NCBI RefSeq assembly: GCF_937616625.2
Contig: NC_065570.1
Span: forward strand, 35,967,665 to 36,031,664
Reading direction: 5' to 3'
DNA length: 64,000 nucleotides
DNA from: Mercurialis annua
Taxonomy: Eukaryota; Streptophyta; Magnoliopsida; Malpighiales; Euphorbiaceae
In this document: one piece after another, positions 26,401 through 39,372 of the stretch
Position numbering within the stretch: the stretch's first letter is position 1
Layout: each line of letters opens with the position of its first letter
Program-made: the position numbers and the translations under genes
Notes under the pieces: generated by a model
What the model saw: the letters and a program-made list of their open reading frames with translations, nothing else
Database searches by the model: none
Told to the model about the DNA's origin: nothing

Positions 26401-26950
26401 TCGTGTCTCAAGTCTCTTTAAAGCGTCGTTCCGATTAGCTAAGCATAGTTAGGTTATAATACGCAAAGCGTGCGTAAAAAGTGACGCTAGATTAGTATGG
26501 CACGTTTCAAGTCTCTTTAACGCGTCATTTTTATTACCATTGTCGCGTCACAAGTTTCTCTACCGTGTCGTTCTGATTACCTATGCATGGTTATGTTATA
26601 TTACGCAAAGTGTGCGTGAAAAATGACAATATATTAGTATGTCGTGTCTCAAATCTCTAAAATGCGTTGTTCCGATTACCTAAGCATGGTTAGGTTATTT
26701 TACGCGAAGTGTGCGTGAAAAGTCACGTTAGATTAGTATGTCGCGCTCTTAAGTCTCTTTAACGCGTCGTACCAATTACCAAAGCATGGTTCGATTATAT
26801 TATGCAATGTGTGCGTGAAAACTGTTGCTAGGTTAGTATGTCGATCTCAAGTCTCTTTAAAGCGTCGTTCCAATTACCTAATCATAGTTAGGTCGTATTA
26901 CGCAAAGTGTGCATGAAAAGTGACGCTAGATTAGTATGTCGCATCTCAAG

Positions 26951-27142
26951 CTCTGACTTGATCACTTCTGCTTCCTCTAGCTTTGATTGCTCCAATTACG
27001 CTCCAAATTGCCCGATTCTCGCCAATATGTACCTGAAACACTTCGACATGAAAATAAGCAATAAAACCACTTAAATGGACACTAATCATGGCATAATTAC
27101 ATTAAAATAGACCCACATAATAGGTGTAATTCTACACCTATC
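26951..27142. mobile_element. 192-bp foreign insert, copy 2
   Basis: This is the same sequence as 17,300-17,491, carried along by the 9,651-bp duplication. I noticed a single difference inside it (T at 27,103). It is therefore a passenger of a segmental duplication and not a second insertion. Confidence 0.75.
27120..27141. repeat. Stem-loop at the edge of the foreign insert, copy 2
   Basis: Identical 9-bp arms and ATTC loop, in the second 9,651-bp unit. Confidence 0.88.
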
Positions 27143-30100
27143 AGTATGTCGTGTCTCAAGTCTCTAAAACGCATCGTTCTGATTACCTAAGCATGGTTAG
27201 GTTATTTTACGCAAAGTGTGCTGAAAAGTGACGCTAGATTAGTACGTCGCGTGAAAATTCCCTTTAACGTGTGTTCCGATTACCTAAGCATGGTTAGGTT
27301 ATATTACGCAAAGTGTGCGTCAAAAGTTACGCTAGATTAGTATGTCGTGTCTCAAGTCTCTTTAACGCGTCGTTCCGATTACCAAAGCATGGTTATGTTA
27401 TATTACGCCGAGTGCGCCTTAAAAGCGTCGCTAGATTAGTATGTCACGCACAAGTCTCATTAACGCGTTGTTACGATTACCTAAGCATGGTTAAGTTATA
27501 TTACGCAAAGTGTGCGTAAAAAGTGACCCTTGATTAGTACGTCGCGTCTCAAGTCTCTTTAACGCATCTTTGTCACGTTACAAGCCTCTCTAACACGTCG
27601 TTCTGATTACCAAAGCATGGTTAAGTCTCTTTATCGTGTCGTTCTGATTACCTAAGCATAGTTAGGTTATTTTACGCGAAGTGTGCGTGAAAAGTGACGT
27701 TAGATTAGTATGTCGCGCTCTTAAGTCTCTTTAACGCGTCGTACCGATTACCAAAGCATGGTTCGATTATATTACGCAATGTGTGCATGAAAACTGTTGC
27801 TAGGTTAGTATGCCGATCTCAAGTCTCTTTAAAGCGTCGTTCCAATTACCTAATCATGGTTAGGTCGTATGACGCAAAGTGTGCATGAAAAGTGACGCTA
27901 GATTAGTATGTCGCGTCTCAAGTTTCTTTAACGCGTCGATCCATTCACATAAGCATGATAAGGTTATATTACGCAAAGCGTCCGTAAAAAGTGGCGCTAG
28001 ATTAGTATGGCGCGTTTCAAGTCTCTTTAACGCGTCGTTTCGATTACTGTGCTTATGTCCCGTCACAAGTGTCTCTAACGCGTCGTTCTGATACCTAAGC
28101 ATGGTTAAGTTATATTACGAAAAGTGTGTGTGAAAAGTGACGCTAGATTAGTATGTCGCGTCTCAAGTCTCTTTAACACGTCGTTTCTAGGTTAGTATGT
28201 CGTGTCTCAAGTTTCTATAAAGCGTCTTTCCGATTACCTAATCATGGTTAGGTTGTATTATGCAAAGTGTGCGTGAAAAGTGACGGATATATTAGTATGT
28301 CGCGTCTCAAGTCTCTTTAACGCGTCGTTCCGATTACCTAAGCATGGTTAGGTAGAGTGCGTGAAAAGTAACGCTAGATTAGTATGTCGCGTCTCAAGTC
28401 TCTTTAACGCGTCGTTTCGATTACTGTGCTTATGTCGCATCACATGTGTCTCTAACGCGTCGTTCTGATTACCTATGCATAATTAGATTTTATAACGCAA
28501 AGTGTGCGTGAAAAGTGACAATAGACTAGTATGTAGCATCTCAAGTCTTTTTAACGCGTCGTTTCGATTACCTAGGCATGGTTAGGTTATTTTACGCAAA
28601 GTGTGCGTGAAAAGTAACGCTAGATTGGTATGACGCGTCTCAAGTCTCTTTAATACGTATTCCGATTACCTAAGCATGGTTAGATAATATTACGTAAAGT
28701 GTGCGTGAAAAGTGACGCTAGATTAGTATGTCGCGTCTCAAGTCTCTTTAACGCGACTTTCCGATTACGTAAGCATGGTTAGGTAATATTACGCTAAGTG
28801 TGCGGGAAAAGTGACGCTAGATTAATATGTCGCTACTCAAGTCTATTTGATGCGTCGTTCCGATTACCTAAGCATGGTTAGGTGATATTACGCAAAGCGT
28901 GCGTAAAAAGTGACGCTATATTAGTATGGCGCGTTTCAAGTCTCTTTAACGCGTCGTTTCGATTACTAAGCTTATGTCGCGTCACAAGAGTCTCTAATGC
29001 GTCATTCTGATTACCTAAGCATGGTTAGATTATATTACCCAAAGTGTGCGTGAAAAGTGACGATAGATTAGTATGTAGCATCTCAAGTCTTTTTAACGCG
29101 TCGTTACGATTACCTAGGCATGGTTAGTTTATTTTACGCAAAGTGTGCGTGAAAAGTGACGCTAGATTGATATGACGCGTCTAAAGTCTCTTTAATACGT
29201 ATTTCGATTACCTAAGCATGGTTAGGTTATATTACGTAAAGTGTGCGTGAAAAGTGACGCTAGATTAGTATGTCGCGACTCAAGTCTCTTTAACGCGATT
29301 GTCCGATTACGTAAGCATGGTTAGGTAATATTACGCAAAGTGTGCGGGAAAAGTGACGCTAGATTAATATGTCGCTACTCAAGTCTCTTTGATGCGTCGT
29401 TCCGATTACCTAAGCATGGTTAGGTGATATTACGCAAAGCGTGCGTAAAATGTGACGCTATATTAGTATGGCGCGTTTCAAGTCTCTTTAACGCGTGGTT
29501 TCGATTACCTAAGCATGGTTAGGTTATATTACGTAAAGTGAGCGTGAAAAGGGACGCTAGATTAGTATGTCGTGTCTCAAGTCTCTTAACGCGTCTTTCC
29601 AATAACGTAAGCATGGTTAGGTTATTTTACGCAAAGTGTGTGTGAAAAGTGACGCTAGATTAATATGTCGCTACTCAAGTCTCTTAACGCGTCTTTCCAA
29701 TAACGTAAGCATGGTTAGGTTATTTTACACAAAGATTGCGTGAAAAGTGACGCTAAATTAGTATGTCGCCTCTGAAGTCTCTTTAACGCGTCGTTCCGAT
29801 TAACTAAGCATGGTTAGGTTATTTTACAAAAAGTGTGCGTGAAAAGTGACGCTACATTAGTATGTCGTTTCTCAAATCTCTTTAACGTGTGTTCCGATTA
29901 CTTAAGCATTGTTAGGTTATATTGTGCAAAGTGTGCGTGAAAATTGACGCTAGATTATTTTGTCGCGTCTGAAGTCTCTTTAACGCGTCGTTCCGATTAC
30001 CTAAGAAGCATGGTTAGGTTATACTACGCAAATTGTGCGTGAAAAGTGACGCTAGATTAGTATGTCACGTCTGATTACCTAAGCATGGGTAGGTTATATT

Positions 30101-33100
30101 ACGCAAAGTGTGCGTGAAAAGTGACGTTAGATTAGTATGTCGCGTCTCAAGTCTCTTTATCGCGTCGTTCCGATTACCTAAGCATGGCTAGGTTAAATTA
30201 CGCAAAGTATGCGTGAAAAGTGACGCTAGATTAGTATATCGCGTCTGACGTCTCTTTAACTGTCGTTCCGATTACCTAAGGATGGTTAGGTTATATTACG
30301 CAAAGTGTGCGTGAAAAGTGACGCTAAATTAGTATGTCGCGTTTCAAGTCTCTCTCTAACGCATAGTTCCTATCACCTAAGCCTGGTTTATTTTACGCAA
30401 AGTTTGCGTGAAAAGTGACGCCAGATTAGTATGTCGCGTCTCAAGTCTCTATTAGGCGCCTTACCTATTCATGGTTAGGTTATATTACGCAAAGTGTGCG
30501 TGAAAAGTAACAATTGATTAGTATGACGCATCTAAAGTCTCTTTAACCCGTCGTTTCGATTACCTAAGCATGGTTCGGTTATAATACGCAATGTGTGCGT
30601 GAAAACTGTTGCTAGGTTAGTATGTCGCGTCTCAAGTCTCTTTAACGCGTCGTTCCGATTGCCTAAGCATGGTTAGGTTTAGATTAGTATGTCGCGTCTC
30701 AAGTCTCTTTAACGCGTCGTTCCAATTCCTTAAGCATGGTTATGTTATTATGCAAAGTGTGCGTGAAAAGTGACGCTAGTTTAGGATGTCGCATTTAGAG
30801 TCTATTTAATGCGTCGTTTCGATTACCTAAGCCGTTATATAACGCAACGCGTGCGTGAAAAGTGACAATAGATTAGTATTGCGCGTCTCAATTCTCTTTA
30901 GCATGTGGGTCCGATTACCTAAGCATGGTCAGGTTATTTTACACAAAGTGTGCCTGACAAGTGACACTAGATTAGCATGTCGCGTCTCAAGTCACTTTAA
31001 CTCGTCGTTTGGATTACTAGGCTTATGTTGCATCACAAGTCTCTCTGACGCGTCGTTTCGATTACCTAAGAATGGTTAGGTCATATTACGCAAAGCGTGC
31101 GTGAAAAATGACAATTGATTAGTATGTCTCGTCTCACGTCTATTTAACGCGTCGTTCCGATTACCTAATCATGGTTAGGTTATATTACGCAAAGTGGGCG
31201 TAAAACGTTACGCTAGATAAGTATGTCGTGTCTCAATTCTCATTAACGTGTTGTTCTGATTACCTAAGCATGGTTAGGTCATATTACGCAAAGTGTGCGT
31301 GAAAAGTAACAATAAATTAGTATGTCGCGTCACACGTCTATTTAACGCGCCGTTCCGATAACCTAAGCAAGGTTAGGTTATATTACGCAAAGTGTGCGTG
31401 AAGCGTTACGCTAAATAAGTATGTCGCGAATCAGTTCTCTTTAACGCGTTGTTCTGATTACCTAAGCATGGTTAGGTCATATTACGCAAACTGTGAGCGA
31501 AAAGTAACAATAAATCAGTATGTCGCGTCACACTTCAGTTTAACGCGTCGTTCCGATTACCTAAGCATGTTTAGGTTATATTACGCAAAGTGTGCGTGGA
31601 AAGTTACGCTAGATTAATATGTCGCGTTTTAATTCTCTTCAACGCGTTGTACCGATAAGCTAAGCATGGTTAGGTTAGGTTACGTAGAGTGTCATGAAAA
31701 GGGACGTTAGATTAGTATGGCGCGTCTCAAGTCTCTTTATCGCGTGTTCCGATTACCTAAGCATTGTTAGATTATATTACGCAAAGTGTGCATGAAAAGT
31801 GACGCTAGATTAGTATGTACTGTCTCAACTCTCTTTAATGCGTCGTTCCAATTACCTAAGCATGGTTAGGTTATATTACGCAAAGTGTGCGTGAAAAGTG
31901 ACAATAGATCACTATGTCGCTTCTCAAGTCTCTTTAACGCGTCGTTCCGATTACCTAAGCGTGGTTAAGTTATATTGCGCAATGTGTGCGTGAAACCTGT
32001 TGCTAGGTTAGAATGTCGCGTCTCAAGTCTCTTTAACGTGTCGCTCCGATTACCTAAGCATGGTTAGGTTATATTACGCAAAATGTGCGTGAAAAGTGAT
32101 GCTAGATTAGTATGTCGCGTCTCAAGTGTCTTTAACGCGTCGTTCCGATTAGCTAAGCATGGTTAGGTTATATTAAGCAAAGCGTGCGTAAAAAGTGACG
32201 CTAGATTAGTATTGCGCGTTTCAAGTCTCTTTAATGCGTCGTTTCGATTATTATGCTTATGTCGCGTCACAAGTGTCTCTAATGCGTCGTTCTGATTACC
32301 TAAGCATGGTTAGGTTATATTACGCAAAGTGTGCTTGAAAAGTGAAAATAGATTAGTATGTCGCATCTCAAGTCTCTTTAACGCGTCATTCCTATTACCT
32401 AAGCATGGTTAGGTTATTTTACACAAAGTTTGTGTGAAAAGTGACGCTAGGTTTGTATGTCGCGTCTGAAGTCCCTTTAACGCGTGTTCTGATTATCTAA
32501 GCATGTTGAGGTTATACTACGCGAAGTGTGCGTGAAAAGTGACGCTAGATTTATATGTCACGTCTCAAGTCTGTTTAACGCGTTGTTCCCATTACCAAAG
32601 CATGGTTATGTTATATTATGACAAGTGCGCGTTAAGTCGCTAGATTATTATGTCGGGTCACAAGTATCCTTAACGCGTTATTACGATTACTTAAGCATGG
32701 TTAAGTTATATTACGTAAAATGTGCTTAAAAAGTGACTTTAGATTAGTATGGCGCGTCTCAAGTCTCTTTAACGTATCGTTTCGATTACCATGCTTATGT
32801 CACTCTACAAGTCTCTCTAACACGTCGTCCGATTACCAAAGCATGGTTAGGTTGCATTACGCAAAGTGTGCGTGAAAAGTGACAATAGATTAGTATGTCA
32901 GGTTGCAAGTGTCATTAACATGCCGTTCCGATTACCTATGCATGGTTAGGTTATTTTATGCAAAGTGTGCATGAAAAGTGACGCTAGATTAGTATGTCGC
33001 GTCTCAAGTCTCTTTAACGCGTCGTTCCGATTACAAAAGCATGGTTAGGTTATATTTACGCAATAAGTCTCTTTATTACGTTGTTCCGATTTCCTAATCT

Positions 33101-36100
33101 TGATTAGGTTGTATTACGCAGATTAGTATGGCGTGTTTCAAGTCGCTTTAACGCGTCGTTTCGATTACTGTTCTTATGCCGCGTTAGAAGTGTCTCTAAC
33201 GCATCGTTCTTATTACCTAAGCATGGTTCGGTTATATTACGCAAAGTGTGCGTGAAAAGTGACAATAAATTAGTTTGTCGTGTCTCAAGTCTCTTTAACG
33301 CGTCGTTCCGATTACCTATGCATGGTTAGGTTATTTTATGCGAGATTAGTATGTCGTGTCTCGAGTCTTTTTAATGCGTATTCCAATTACCTAAGCATGA
33401 ATAGGTTATATTACGTAAAGAGTGCGTGAAAAGTGAAACTAGATTAGTATGTCGCGTCTCAAGTCTCTTTAACGCGTTGTTCCGAATACCTAAGCATGGT
33501 TAGGTTATATTACTCAAAGTGTGCGTGAAAACTGGCGCTAGATTAATATGTCGTTACTCAAGTCTCTTTTACGCGTTATTTCAATTTCCTAATAATGGTT
33601 AGGTTATATTACGCAAAGCGTGCGTAAAAAGTGACGCTAGATTAGTATTGCGTGTTTCAAGCCTCTTTAATGCGTCGTTTCGATTACCATGCTTAGGTCG
33701 CGTAACAAGTGAGTGACGCTAGACTAGTATGTCGTGTCACAAGTCTCTCTAACGCGTCGTTCCAATTACCTAAGCATGGTTAGGTTATATTAAGCAAACT
33801 GTGCGTGAAAAGTGACGCTAGATTAGTATGTCGCATCTCAAGTCTCTCTAATGCTTCATTCCGATTACCTAACATGGTTATATTACGCAAATTGTATCTG
33901 AAAAGAGACAATAGATTTGCATGTCGTGTCTCAATTCTCTGTAGCGCGTCGTTTCGATTACCATGCTTATGTCGCGTCACAAGTCTCTCTAACGCGTCGT
34001 TCCCATTACCTAAGCATGGTTAGGTTCTATTACACAAAGTGTGCGTGAAATGTGAAAATAGATTAGTATGTCTTGTCCCAAGTCTCTTTAACGCGTCGTT
34101 CCGATTACCTAGGCATGGTTAGGTTATATTACGCAATGTGTGCATGAACACTATTGCTAGGTTAGTATGTCGTGTCTCAGTTCTCTTTAATGCTTCGTTC
34201 CGATTACCTAAGCATGGTTAGGTTATATTACGCAAACTGTGCGTGAAAAGTGATGCTAGATTAGTATGTCGCGTCTTAAGTTGCTTTGACGCGTCGTTCC
34301 GATTACCTAAGCATGGTTAGATTATATTACGCAAAGCGTGCGTAAAAAGTGACGCTAGATTAGTATGGCGCGTTTCAAGTTTCTTTAACGCGTCGCTTCG
34401 ATTACCATGCTTATGTCGCGTCACAAGTGTCTCTAACGCATCGTTCTGATTACCTAAGCATGGCTAGATTATATTACGCAAAGTGTGCGTGAAAAGTGAC
34501 AATATAATGTATGTCGTGTCTCAAGTCTCTATAACTCGTCGTTTCGATTACCTATGCATGGTTAGGTTATTTAACGCAAAGTGTGCGTGAAAAGGGACGC
34601 TTAGTATGTCGCTTCTCTAGTCCCTTTAGAGAGTATTCCGATTACCTAAGCTTGGTTAGGTTATATCACGCAAAGTGTGCGTGAAAACTGACGCTAGATT
34701 AGTATGTCGCGTCTCAAGTATCTTTAACGCGTCGTTCCGATTACCAAAGCGTGGTTATGATATATTATGCCAAGTGCGCGTTAAAAGTGTCGGTAGATTA
34801 GTATGTCGCGTCACAAGTCTCTTAAACGCGTTGTTATGATTACCCAAGCATGGTTAAGTTATATTACGCAAAGTATGCGTAAAAAGTCTCTTGAACGCAT
34901 CGTTTCGATTACCATGCTTATGTCACGTTACAAGTCTCTCCAACACGTCGTCCCGATTACCAAAGCATGGTTAGGTTATATTAAGCAAAGTGTGCGTAAT
35001 AAGTGATAATAGATTAGTATGTTGCGTCGCAAGTCTCTTTAATGTGTCATTCCGATTACCTGAGCATGGTTAGGTTATTTTACGCAGAGTGTGCGTGAAA
35101 AGTGACGCTAGATTAGTATGTCCCTTCTTAAGTCCCTTTAACGCGTGTTTCGAGTACCTAAGTATGGTTAGGTTATATAGCACAAAGTGTGCGTGAAAAG
35201 TGACGCTAGATTAGTATGTCGCGTCTCAAGTCTCTTTAAAGCGTCGTTCCGATTACCAAAGCATGGTTAGGTTATATTGCGCAATGTGTGTGTGAAAATT
35301 GTTGCTAGGTTAGTATGTCGCGTCTAAACTCTCTTTAAAGCGTTGTTCCGATTACCTAATCATAGTTAGGTTGTATTACGCAATGTGTGCGTGAATAGTG
35401 ACGCTACATTAGTATGTCGCGTCTCAAGTATCTTTAGCGCGTCGTTATGATTACCTAAGCATGGCTAGGTTTTATTACGCAAAGCGTACGTAAAAAGTGA
35501 CGCTAGATTAGTATGGCGCGTTTCAGGTGTCTTTAACGCGTCGTTTCGATTACTGTGCTTATATCGCGTAACAAGTGTGCGTATTACGATTACCTAAGCA
35601 TGGTTATGTTTATATTACGAAGAGTGTGCGTGAAAAGTGACGCTAGTTTAGTATGTCGCATCTCAAGTCTCTTTAACGCGTCGTTGCGATTACCTAAGCA
35701 TGGTTAGGTTATATTACGCAATGTGTGCGTGAAAACTGTTGCTAGGTTAGTATGTCGCGTCGCAAGTCTCTCTAAAGCGTCGTTCGAATTATTTAAGCAT
35801 GGTTAGGTCATATTACGTAAAATGTGCGTGAAAAGTAACGCTAGAATAGTATGTCGCATCTCAAGTCTCTTTAACGCGTCGTTCCGATTACCTAAGCATG
35901 GTTAGGTTATATTGCGCAATGTGTGCGTGAAAACTGTTGATAGGTTAGTATGTCGTGTCACAAGTCTCTCTAACGCGTCGTTCTGATTACCAAAGCATGG
36001 TTAGGTTATATTACGCAAAATGTACCTGAAAAGTGACGCTAGAATAGTATGTCGTGTCTCAAGTCTCTTTAAAGCGTCGTTCCGATTAGCTAAGCATAGT

Positions 36101-36326
36101 TAGGTTATAATACGCAAAGCGTGCGTAAAAAGTGACGCTAGATTAGTATGGCACGTTTCAAGTCTCTTTAACGCGTCATTTTTATTACCATTGTCGCGTC
36201 ACAAGTTTCTCTACCGTGTCGTTCTGATTACCTATGCATGGTTATGTTATATTACGCAAAGTGTGCGTGAAAAATGACAATATATTAGTATGTCGTGTCT
36301 CAAATCTCTAAAATGCGTTGTTCCGA

Positions 36327-37170
36327 TTACCTAAGCATGGTTAGGTTATTTTACGCGAAGTGTGCGTGAAAAGTGACGTTAGATTAGTATGTCGCGCTCT
36401 TAAGTCTCTTTAACGCGTCGTACCAATTACCAAAGCATGGTTCGATTATATTACGCAATGTGTGCGTGAAAACTGTTGCTAGGTTAGTATGTCGATCTCA
36501 AGTCTCTTTAAAACGTCGTTCCAATTACCTAATCATGGTTAGGTCGTATTACGCAAAGTGTGCATGAAAAGTTATGCTAGATTAGTATGTCGCATCTCAT
36601 GTTTCTTAAACGCGTCGATCCAGTCACCTAAGCATGGTTAGGTTATATTACGCAAAGCGTCCGTATAAAGTGGCGCTAGATTAGAATGGCGCGTTTCAAG
36701 TCTCTTTAACGCGTCGTTTCGATTACGGTGCTTATGTCCCGTCACAAGTGTCTCTAACGCGTCGTTCATATATCTAATCAGGGTTAAGTTATATTACGCA
36801 AAGTGTGCGTGAAAAGTGACAATAGATTAGTATGTCGCGTCTCAAGTCACTTTAACGCGTCGTTCCGATTACGTAGGCATGGTTAAGTTATTTTACGAAA
36901 AGTGTGTGTGAAAAGTGACGCTAGATTAGTATGTCGCGTCTCAAGTCTCTTTAACGCGCCGTCTCAAGTGTCTTTAAAGCGTCTTTCCGATTACCTAATC
37001 ATGGTTAGGTTGTATTATGCAAAATGTGCGTGAAAAGTGACGCTAAATTAGTATGTCGCGTCTCAAGACTCTTTAACGCGTCGTTTCGATTACTGTGCTT
37101 ATGTCGCGTCACAAGTGTCTCTAACGCGTCGTTCTGATTACCTATGCATGGTTAGATTATATTACGCAAA
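36327..37170 (+). repeat. Partial, diverged third macro-unit start without the insert
   Basis: It begins in register with copies 1 and 2 and matches 17,025-17,299. At 36,601/36,602 it passes straight into sequence matching 18,272 onward. It lacks both the 192-bp foreign piece and the 780-bp duplication that follows it, so it represents the uninterrupted state. Marks shared with 18,272-18,830 include CGCGTCGATCCA, GGCGCTAGATTAG, GCTTATGTCCCGTC and the AAAGCGTCTTTCCG unit. Confidence 0.85.
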
Positions 37171-38609
37171 GTGTGCGTGAAAAGTGTGCGTGAGAAGTGG
37201 CAATAGATTAACATGTTGCGTCTCAATTCTCTTTAACGCATCGTTCCGATTACCTAAGCATGATTAGGTTATTTTACGCTAAGTGTGCGTGAAAAGTGAC
37301 GCTAGATTAGTATGTTGTGTCTCAAGTCTATTTAACGTGTCGTTCCAATTACCTAAGCATGGTTAGGTTATATAACGCAATGTGTGAGTGAAAAGTGACG
37401 CTAAATTAGTATGGCGCGTCTCAAGTCACTTTAACGCGTCGTTCCTATTACCTAAGCATGGTTAGGTTATATTACACAAAGTATACGTGAAAAGTGATGC
37501 TAGATTAGTATGTCACATCTCAAGTCTCTTTAACTTGTTGTTCCGATTACCTATGTATGGTTAGGTTTTATTACGCAAAGTCTGCGTAGAAAGTGACGCT
37601 AGATTAGTATGGCGCGTCTCAAGTCTCTTTAACGCGTCGTTTCGATTACAATGCTTATTTCGCGATACAAGTCTCTGTAACGCGTCGTACCGATTACCTA
37701 AGCATGGTTGAGTTATATTACGCAAAGTGTGCATGAAAAGTGTCGCTAGATTAATATGCCGCTACCGTGCTTATGTCGCGTCCCAAGTGTCTCTAACGCG
37801 TCGTTTCGCGTCTCAAAGTGTGTGTGAAAAGTGACGCTAGATTAGTATGTCGCGTCACAAGTCTCTCTAACGCGTCATTCCGATTACCTAAGCATGATTA
37901 GGTTATATTAAGCAAAGTGTGCGTGAAAAGTGACGCTAGATTAGTATGTCGCGTCTCAGGTCTTTTTAATGAGTTGTTCCGATTATCTAAGTATGGTTAT
38001 GTTATATTACGCAAAGTGTCCGTGAAAAGTGACAGTTGATTAGTATGTCGCGTCACAAATCTCTTTGACGTGTCGTTTTAATTACTTAATCATGGTTAGG
38101 ATATAGTTCGCAAAGTGTGAGTCAAAAGTGACGCTAAATTAGTATGGCGCGTCTCAAGTAAATTTAATGCGTCGTTCTGATTACCTAAGCATGGTTAGGT
38201 TATATTACGCAATGTGTGTGTAAAAGGTGACGCTAGATTAGTATGGCGCGTTTCAAGTCTCTTAAACGCGTCTTTTCGATTACCATGCCTATGTCGCGTA
38301 ACAAGTGTCTCTAACGCGTTGTTATGATTAACTAAGCATGGTTAGGTTATATTACGCAAAGTGTGCGTGAAAAGTGACAATAGATTAGTATGTTGCCTCT
38401 CAAGTCTCTTTAACATATCGTTCCGATTACTTAAGCATGGTTATCTTATATTACGCCAAGTGCGCGTTAAAAGTGTCTCTAGATTATTATGTCGCATAAT
38501 AAGTCTCTTTAACGCATTGTTACGATTACCTAAGCATGGTTAACTTATATTACGCAAAGTGTGAGTGAAAAGTGACGCTAGATTATTATGGCGTGTCTCA
38601 AGTCTCTTT
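37171..38609 (+). repeat. Diverged monomers at the end of block A
   Basis: These are ordinary full and half monomers in + orientation with no clear higher-order copy in the window. A 13-bp direct repeat (GTGTGCGTGAAAA at 37,171-37,183, followed by a one-mismatch copy) is a slippage product. The block ends in AGTCTCTTT at 38,609, where the orientation flips. Confidence 0.85.
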
Positions 38610-38614
38610 GCGTA
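38605..38614. other. Orientation switch 1 (+ to -)
   Basis: The + monomer stops at CAAGTCTCTTT and the next base begins GCGTAATATAACC, which is the - orientation of a different part of the monomer. No filler sequence separates them, and the two sides are not mirror images at the join. This is a simple inversion breakpoint and not a palindromic fold-back. Confidence 0.93.
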
Positions 38615-39372
38615 ATATAACCTAACCATGCTTAGGTAATCGAACGACGACTTAATGAGACTTGAGATGCGACATACTAATCTAGCGTCACTTTTCACGC
38701 AAACTTTGCGTAATATAACCTAACCATGCTTAGGAAATTGGAACAACGCGTGAAAGAGACTTGAGTAGCGACATACTAATCTAGCGTCACTTTTCACGCA
38801 AACTTTGCGTAATATAACCTAACCATGATTAGGTAATCAGAAAGACGCGTTAACGAGACTTGAGACGCGACATATTAATCTAGCGTCATTTTTCACGCAC
38901 ACTTTACGTAATATATCCTAACCATACTTAGGTAATCGGAATACGCATTAAAGAGACTTGAGAAGCGACATACTAATCTAGCGTCACTTTTCACGCACAC
39001 CTTGCGTAAAATAACCTAACCATGCCTAGGTAATCGGAACAACGCGTTAAAGAGACTTGAGAAACGAGATACCAATCGAGCGTAACTTTCACGCACACTT
39101 TGCGTAATGTAACCTAACCATGCTAAGGTAATCGGAACGACGTGTTAAAGAGACTTGAGACGCGACATACTAACCTAGCAACAGTTTTTACGCACACATT
39201 GTGTAATATAACCTAACCATGTGTACGTAATCGGAACGACGCGTTAAAGAGACTTCATTGCGTAATATAACCTAACCATTTGTAGCTAATCGGAACGACG
39301 CGTTAAAGAGACTTGAGACGCGACATACTAACCTAGCGTCACTTTTCACGCACACTTTGCGTAAAATAACCT

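Larger units (their letters stand above)
17025..26675 (+). repeat. 9,651-bp macro-unit, copy 1
   Basis: This unit aligns with 26,676-36,326 at an offset that is exactly 9,651 bp at every anchor tested (17,051/26,702, 17,300/26,951, 18,209/27,860, 21,204/30,855, 24,129/33,780, 25,152/34,803). There is thus no net length change over the unit. It holds roughly one hundred monomers, half units, the 192-bp foreign insert, an internal repeat of about 542 bp (tracts around 18,881 and 19,423), and one representative of the higher-order family of blocks C and D around 23,400-24,050. The left border is placed within about 20 bp, where similarity to 26,676 begins. Confidence 0.93.
26676..36326 (+). repeat. 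9,651-bp macro-unit, copy 2
   Basis: This is nearly identical to copy 1. Substitutions I saw include C at 17,452 against T at 27,103, GGTTTGG against GGTTAGG in the dyad near 18,595/28,246, and single changes near 22,508/32,159, 25,778/35,429 and 25,935/35,586. The join with copy 1 lies in a shared CCTAAGCATGGTTAGGTTAT tract, as expected for unequal crossing-over between monomers. Right after it the start of a third unit follows with the same 9,651-bp offset (26,702/36,353). Confidence 0.93.
1..38609 (+). repeat. Satellite block A, 99-bp family, + orientation
   Basis: The whole stretch is head-to-tail copies of a degenerate monomer of about 99 bp. The conserved parts in order are ACGCAAAGTGTGCGTG, then a GACGCTAGATTAGTATG segment, a TCGCGTCTCAAGTCTC segment, AACGCGTCGTTCCGATTACC, and the dyad CCTAAGCATGGTTAGG. 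Full 99-bp units are mixed with 48-bp half units and with units shortened to roughly 75-85 bp. Apart from the two 192-bp inserts listed separately I see no foreign sequence, and I see no credible protein or RNA gene. The sub-blocks below describe higher-level duplications. Orientation is constant up to the switch at 38,609/38,610. Confidence 0.97.
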
